Assembly: GCA_030615145.1 (NCBI GenBank)
Contig: JAUWZT010000172.1
Span: forward strand, 1-7,896
Length of the DNA stretch: 7,896 bases
Reading direction: 5' to 3'
Source of the DNA: Promethearchaeota archaeon
GTDB lineage: Archaea > Asgardarchaeota > Lokiarchaeia > Sigyniarchaeales > SOKP01
The notes beneath the pieces are model-generated. The model saw only the letters and a list, made by a program, of their open reading frames with translations, made no database searches and was not told the DNA's origin. Within the stretch, counting starts at the first letter, position 1, and each line of letters starts with the position of its first letter. Both the position numbers and the translations under genes were made by a program. Of the stretch, positions 5,822-7,896 are shown in pieces.

Positions 5822-6235
5822 TTAATTATTTTTATATTCAGATTCGATTTTTTCAAGGTCATACGCAATATTTTCAATTGGATCTCCATCAATCACTTTA
5901 TCCAATCTCTCAATTAGTTCCTTAGGAAACAGCTCGAGTTCTAAAAAGCTTTCTCGAAAATCTTTAAAGTTATCTGTAACCATGTAATCACTTGTACTTC
6001 TTTTCGCGTCAAACTCGTCCATCACAACCTTTGAAAATAAATCGATTATTTCGTTCATAATTTTATTTTTAAAGTCTTGAACTTCTATATTGACATCTGA
6101 AACCATATGGTCGTATTTTTTGTTAACTTCTTGAAGTTCTCCAGCCCTTTTTTCTTCTATTCCGTCAACTTTTGGCTGAAGTTCGCTCCTTTTAAGTTCT
6201 AATTCTGTAAGTTTAGATTTTAATTCTTCGATCAT
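5822..6235 (-). CDS. Small coiled-coil protein with a C-terminal helical part, function unknown
   Basis: This 137-residue soluble protein begins with a coiled-coil stretch (about 1-60, EELKSKLTELELKRSELQ), followed by a less regular acidic helical region (60-137) with FDAKRSTSDYMV (75-86), LELELFPKELIERLDKVID (98-116) and a final helix. It has no cysteine, signal peptide or membrane span. ATG 6235 is the first start; a weak GATGAT lies just upstream and TTTAAAAATT (6261-6270) could contribute a TATA element on the minus strand. It is in the same direction as the membrane-protein gene pair, 140 bases downstream of it, so it may be a separate unit. It differs from the 139-residue coil to its left in having a mixed second half. 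I recognise no family. Confidence 0.7.
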   Translation of the reverse strand: MIEELKSKLTELELKRSELQPKVDGIEEKRAGELQEVNKKYDHMVSDVNIEVQDFKNKIMNEIIDLFSKVVMDEFDAKRSTSDYMVTDNFKDFRESFLELELFPKELIERLDKVIDGDPIENIAYDLEKIESEYKNN

Positions 6236-6375
6236 TATATCATCTAAATAAAAAAGATTGTTTAAAAATTTAATTAAAGCAGCTCTATTGTTATTAAAAT
6301 TTGAAAATTATTAAATTGAATAAATAATTATTATCAAAATACTTATTATTTCAACTTAAGAGTAACATTTTTGGT

Positions 6376-6798
6376 TTATATTATTGGTCTATCTTTACAA
6401 TATCCCATAACTAATAAAATAAAGATTATAGCACACCCAAGAATTTCAAAGGCACCAATAGGTAGAAATAAAACTGCAAGGATCATGGTAATGAGTAAAC
6501 TACTTATTCCAATCCAAAAACCCCATAATAAATTTTTCAAAAGCCCAATTGCGGAAACAGTTCTCATCATCGTAAAAGCCCAGAAAAGGGGTGCGAGAGA
6601 TAAAGGTTGGGTTTCCATAAGTTGTTGAATTATAGGGATACCCCATTCTAAATAAAGATTTGGGATGATATTAAATGCAATTAGGATAATCGCTATGCTA
6701 TCTGCAATTTCTAGTAAGGAGTAGAGTAGCATTAAAATTGATGCTACATATAAACACTTATTTTCTTTAATTTTATAGGTTTTTTTGGACTGTTCCAT
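6376..6798 (-). CDS. Four-helix integral membrane protein, function unknown
   Basis: From ATG 6798 the protein is 140 residues; a GTG at 6810 would add four. Neither start has a clear ribosome site, and ATG is chosen as the commoner codon. After a polar, lysine-rich N terminus (SKKTYKIKENK) come hydrophobic segments at about 16-45, 66-86, 90-112 and 115-133, then a short CKDRPII tail. The first segment contains an acidic LLEIAD, and MMRTVSAIGLLKN joins segments two and three. The positive N terminus suggests it faces the cytoplasm. The gene starts 28 bases after the stop of the methyltransferase gene on the same strand, so the two are probably one transcript and may work together in the membrane. 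I do not recognise a family. Confidence 0.75.
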   Translation of the reverse strand: MEQSKKTYKIKENKCLYVASILMLLYSLLEIADSIAIILIAFNIIPNLYLEWGIPIIQQLMETQPLSLAPLFWAFTMMRTVSAIGLLKNLLWGFWIGISSLLITMILAVLFLPIGAFEILGCAIIFILLVMGYCKDRPII

Positions 6799-6826
6799 AG
6801 ATATATTCACATTATTTTATTATTAT

Positions 6827-7441
6827 CTATTTTAATTTTGATGTTTTTATTAATTTCGGAAATAATGCTCCCGTTCTTTTCTGATATTCCGTATATTTTT
6901 CACCGAATCGTTTAACAAGATCTATTTCTTCATAGTGAATCATTATAGGTATATAAATTATGATGAATAATGAGGAAAGGATTGCTAAAAACCATGAATT
7001 GAAGAAAAAGCTAATTGCAACGAATGTGGGAAACTCTCCAAGAGTTTGTGGATGTCTAATATGATTATAAATTCCACCATACATTTCGGTATCTTTCGAG
7101 GGTGAGAGTGTTTCAGAACCCGCATCCTTTAAACCCTTCACCATAATTAATACACATGGGATCATAATAATTATCCCGATGATGATTCCAATCCATATAT
7201 TTGAACTGATTGTCCACTCGCTCACGATGGGGAGGGGAAACCAAATCCATAAAACCAAGTTAATTACGGAAAGTAATTCACCGAAACCACTAATTGAACG
7301 AAAATTTTTACAATCTCGCCAAGCTCTATCACCATATTTAGCGGACCTTTTCATTGGTTGGAGGCTAATTGTGTAAAAATAAGCCATTATAAAAAAAGAG
7401 CATAATAATGAAATAAAATTTATGATTGAGATTAGAGTCAA
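6827..7441 (-). CDS. Isoprenylcysteine carboxyl methyltransferase / phospholipid methyltransferase (ICMT/PEMT)-like membrane protein
   Basis: This 204-residue protein has membrane segments at about 3-23, 55-75, 81-101 and a hairpin at 137-167. The family's SAM-binding signature follows: GIYNHIRHPQTLGE (R129, H130, P131, E135), the paired acidic residues E171-E172, and the C-terminal RFGEKYTEYQKRTGALFP. In characterised relatives this catalytic end methylates membrane-embedded substrates such as prenyl-cysteine or phospholipid head groups with S-adenosylmethionine. The substrate here cannot be read from sequence. The start is TTG 7441: AGAGG lies nine bases upstream, a TAG closes the frame 12 bases before it, and the next Met (residue 19) would cut into the first membrane helix. 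It is the first gene of a probable pair with the four-helix membrane protein. A related fragment lies upstream at 7553-7702. Confidence 0.85.
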   Translation of the reverse strand: MTLISIINFISLLCSFFIMAYFYTISLQPMKRSAKYGDRAWRDCKNFRSISGFGELLSVINLVLWIWFPLPIVSEWTISSNIWIGIIIGIIIMIPCVLIMVKGLKDAGSETLSPSKDTEMYGGIYNHIRHPQTLGEFPTFVAISFFFNSWFLAILSSLFIIIYIPIMIHYEEIDLVKRFGEKYTEYQKRTGALFPKLIKTSKLK

Positions 7442-7450
7442 ATTTTTATG

Positions 7451-7455
7451 CCTCT
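7451..7455 (-). promoter_or_regulatory. Shine-Dalgarno site AGAGG that supports the TTG start of the methyltransferase
   Basis: On the minus strand AGAGG precedes TTG 7441 by nine bases. Together with the in-frame TAG at 7454-7456 it makes TTG the only well-placed start. Confidence 0.65.
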
Positions 7456-7496
7456 ATTATTATTGGATATTAATTAGATGTAATAATTATTTAAAA

Positions 7497-7505
7497 TATT
7501 TATAA
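7497..7505 (-). promoter_or_regulatory. TATA-like box for the methyltransferase unit
   Basis: TTATAAATA on the minus strand lies 56-64 bases before the TTG start, giving a leader of roughly 30 bases that would include the AGAGG site. The surrounding sequence is AT-rich, so the assignment is tentative. Confidence 0.35.
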
Positions 7506-7552
7506 TTATCGCAGCCTCTAAACAAGCTTAAAATTAATTTAATATTGACAAT

Positions 7553-7702
7553 TTACGCCATTCCAATAAGATTTTTAAAGAATAAACCCCAATTTTTAGT
7601 GGGTACGAAAAAAGCAGGTGTTTTATTTCTGTATTCTCTGTAAGAATCTCCAAATCGATCGATTAATACTTTTTCTTCTACAAAATGAATAGGAATATCC
7701 AT
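7553..7702 (-). pseudogene. Orphan C-terminal remnant of a second ICMT/PEMT-like methyltransferase
   Basis: A 49-codon minus-strand frame (ATG 7702 to TAA 7553) contains HFVEEKVLIDRFGDSYREYR, the catalytic tail of the ICMT/PEMT family. From the paired glutamates on, 12 of 24 residues match the neighbouring complete gene (EExxLxxRFGxxYxEYxxxTxAxF). The N-terminal membrane helices and the RHP motif are absent: a TGA lies three codons before the ATG and the next 60 bases encode nothing hydrophobic before the opposite-strand gene begins. It cannot be a working methyltransferase. The reading frame is still intact, so the loss may be fairly recent, or the tail may be expressed as a small protein. 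Divergence from the neighbour suggests an old paralogue or a separately acquired copy rather than a fresh duplicate. Confidence 0.72.
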
Positions 7703-7730
7703 GGAAAATCAAATTCTGAGGGATAACTTT

Positions 7731-7739
7731 TTTTAATAT
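7731..7739 (+). promoter_or_regulatory. TATA-like box for the epimerase/reductase gene
   Basis: TTTTAATAT lies 27-35 bases before ATG 7766. In archaea that spacing would place the transcription start at or next to the ATG, so the message may be leaderless; no Shine-Dalgarno site is seen, which fits. Confidence 0.35.
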
Positions 7740-7765
7740 GACTTGATTTTCTCAATAAGATCGAA

Positions 7766-7896
7766 ATGAAAATTCTTATTATTGGGGGTTCAGGGTTTTT
7801 AGGAAGTCGTATTTTACATCATTTCTCTTTAAAAAACCATGAGATTACCGTCATCACAAGGGGTATTCATAAAATAGACGCAAAAGAAAAGTGCAA
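7766..7896 (+). CDS. NAD(P)-binding SDR-type epimerase/reductase, N-terminal part (cut by window end)
   Basis: The first 43 residues form the start of a Rossmann fold: MKILIIGGSGFLGSRIL contains the extended short-chain dehydrogenase signature GGxGFLG (G7, G8, G10, G13), then a helix and the second strand ITVITRG. An Arg right after that strand (R32) is often linked with NADP(H) use, though this is only a hint. The family includes sugar-nucleotide epimerases, reductases and atypical RNA-binding members; the visible part does not separate these. The gene runs off the right edge with no stop. It is divergent from the methyltransferase remnant, with 63 bases between them. Confidence 0.85.
   Translation, partial: MKILIIGGSGFLGSRILHHFSLKNHEITVITRGIHKIDAKEKC

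Noticed and set aside
6371..6628. 85-codon plus-strand frame opposite the four-helix membrane protein
   Set aside because: It lacks a recognisable domain and is the antisense of a clear membrane protein in a two-gene unit.
7179..7376. 65-codon plus-strand frame inside the methyltransferase gene
   Set aside because: The minus strand carries clear ICMT/PEMT motifs across this region.

Overview
The window is strongly AT-rich and its gene content points to an anaerobic archaeon. An Asgard (Lokiarchaeota-like) lineage is my best guess, but that is inference from content and style rather than a marker gene. Supporting signs are oxygen-sensitive Fe-S enzymes (a 2-hydroxyacyl-CoA dehydratase subunit and an HdrD-like CCG-domain protein), a DUF6125-type cysteine-rich protein, TATA-like boxes upstream of several genes, short charged coiled-coil proteins and a TTG start. 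An AT-rich anaerobic bacterium is not excluded: the beta-glucuronidase is very close to bacterial enzymes and has a perfect AGGAGG site.

Layout. Bases 1-15 are the last four codons and stop of an upstream gene ending in Gln-Thr-Leu-Met, exactly like the next gene. Plus-strand genes follow: 2-hydroxyacyl-CoA dehydratase subunit (56-1345), family GH2 beta-glucuronidase (1403-3100), DUF6125-like protein (3195-3710), HdrD-like Fe-S protein (3805-4824), a hairpin plus T-tract, and a 139-residue coiled-coil protein (4984-5403). The strand then switches. Minus-strand genes are a 47-residue small ORF (5465-5608), a 137-residue coiled-coil protein (5822-6235), and a likely two-gene unit in which an ICMT/PEMT-like membrane methyltransferase (6827-7441, TTG start) precedes a four-helix membrane protein (6376-6798). 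Beyond it lies an orphan C-terminal piece of a second ICMT-like protein (7553-7702, minus). The window ends inside a plus-strand NAD(P)-binding epimerase/reductase gene (7766 onward).

How the genes may work together. The upstream tail and the first full gene are probably the two paralogous subunits of one dehydratase, which would need an ATP-driven activator not seen here. The glucuronidase would release glucuronic acid from glucuronides or glycan ends in the cytoplasm. The DUF6125-like and HdrD-like proteins are both rich in conserved cysteines and may share a redox job, but their partners are not visible. The middle of the window (about 4.98-6.24 kb) holds three small helical proteins of unknown role. 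The right part is a membrane/lipid-modification region with signs of gene duplication and decay. I see no rRNA, tRNA, CRISPR array, insertion sequence or obvious defence system.
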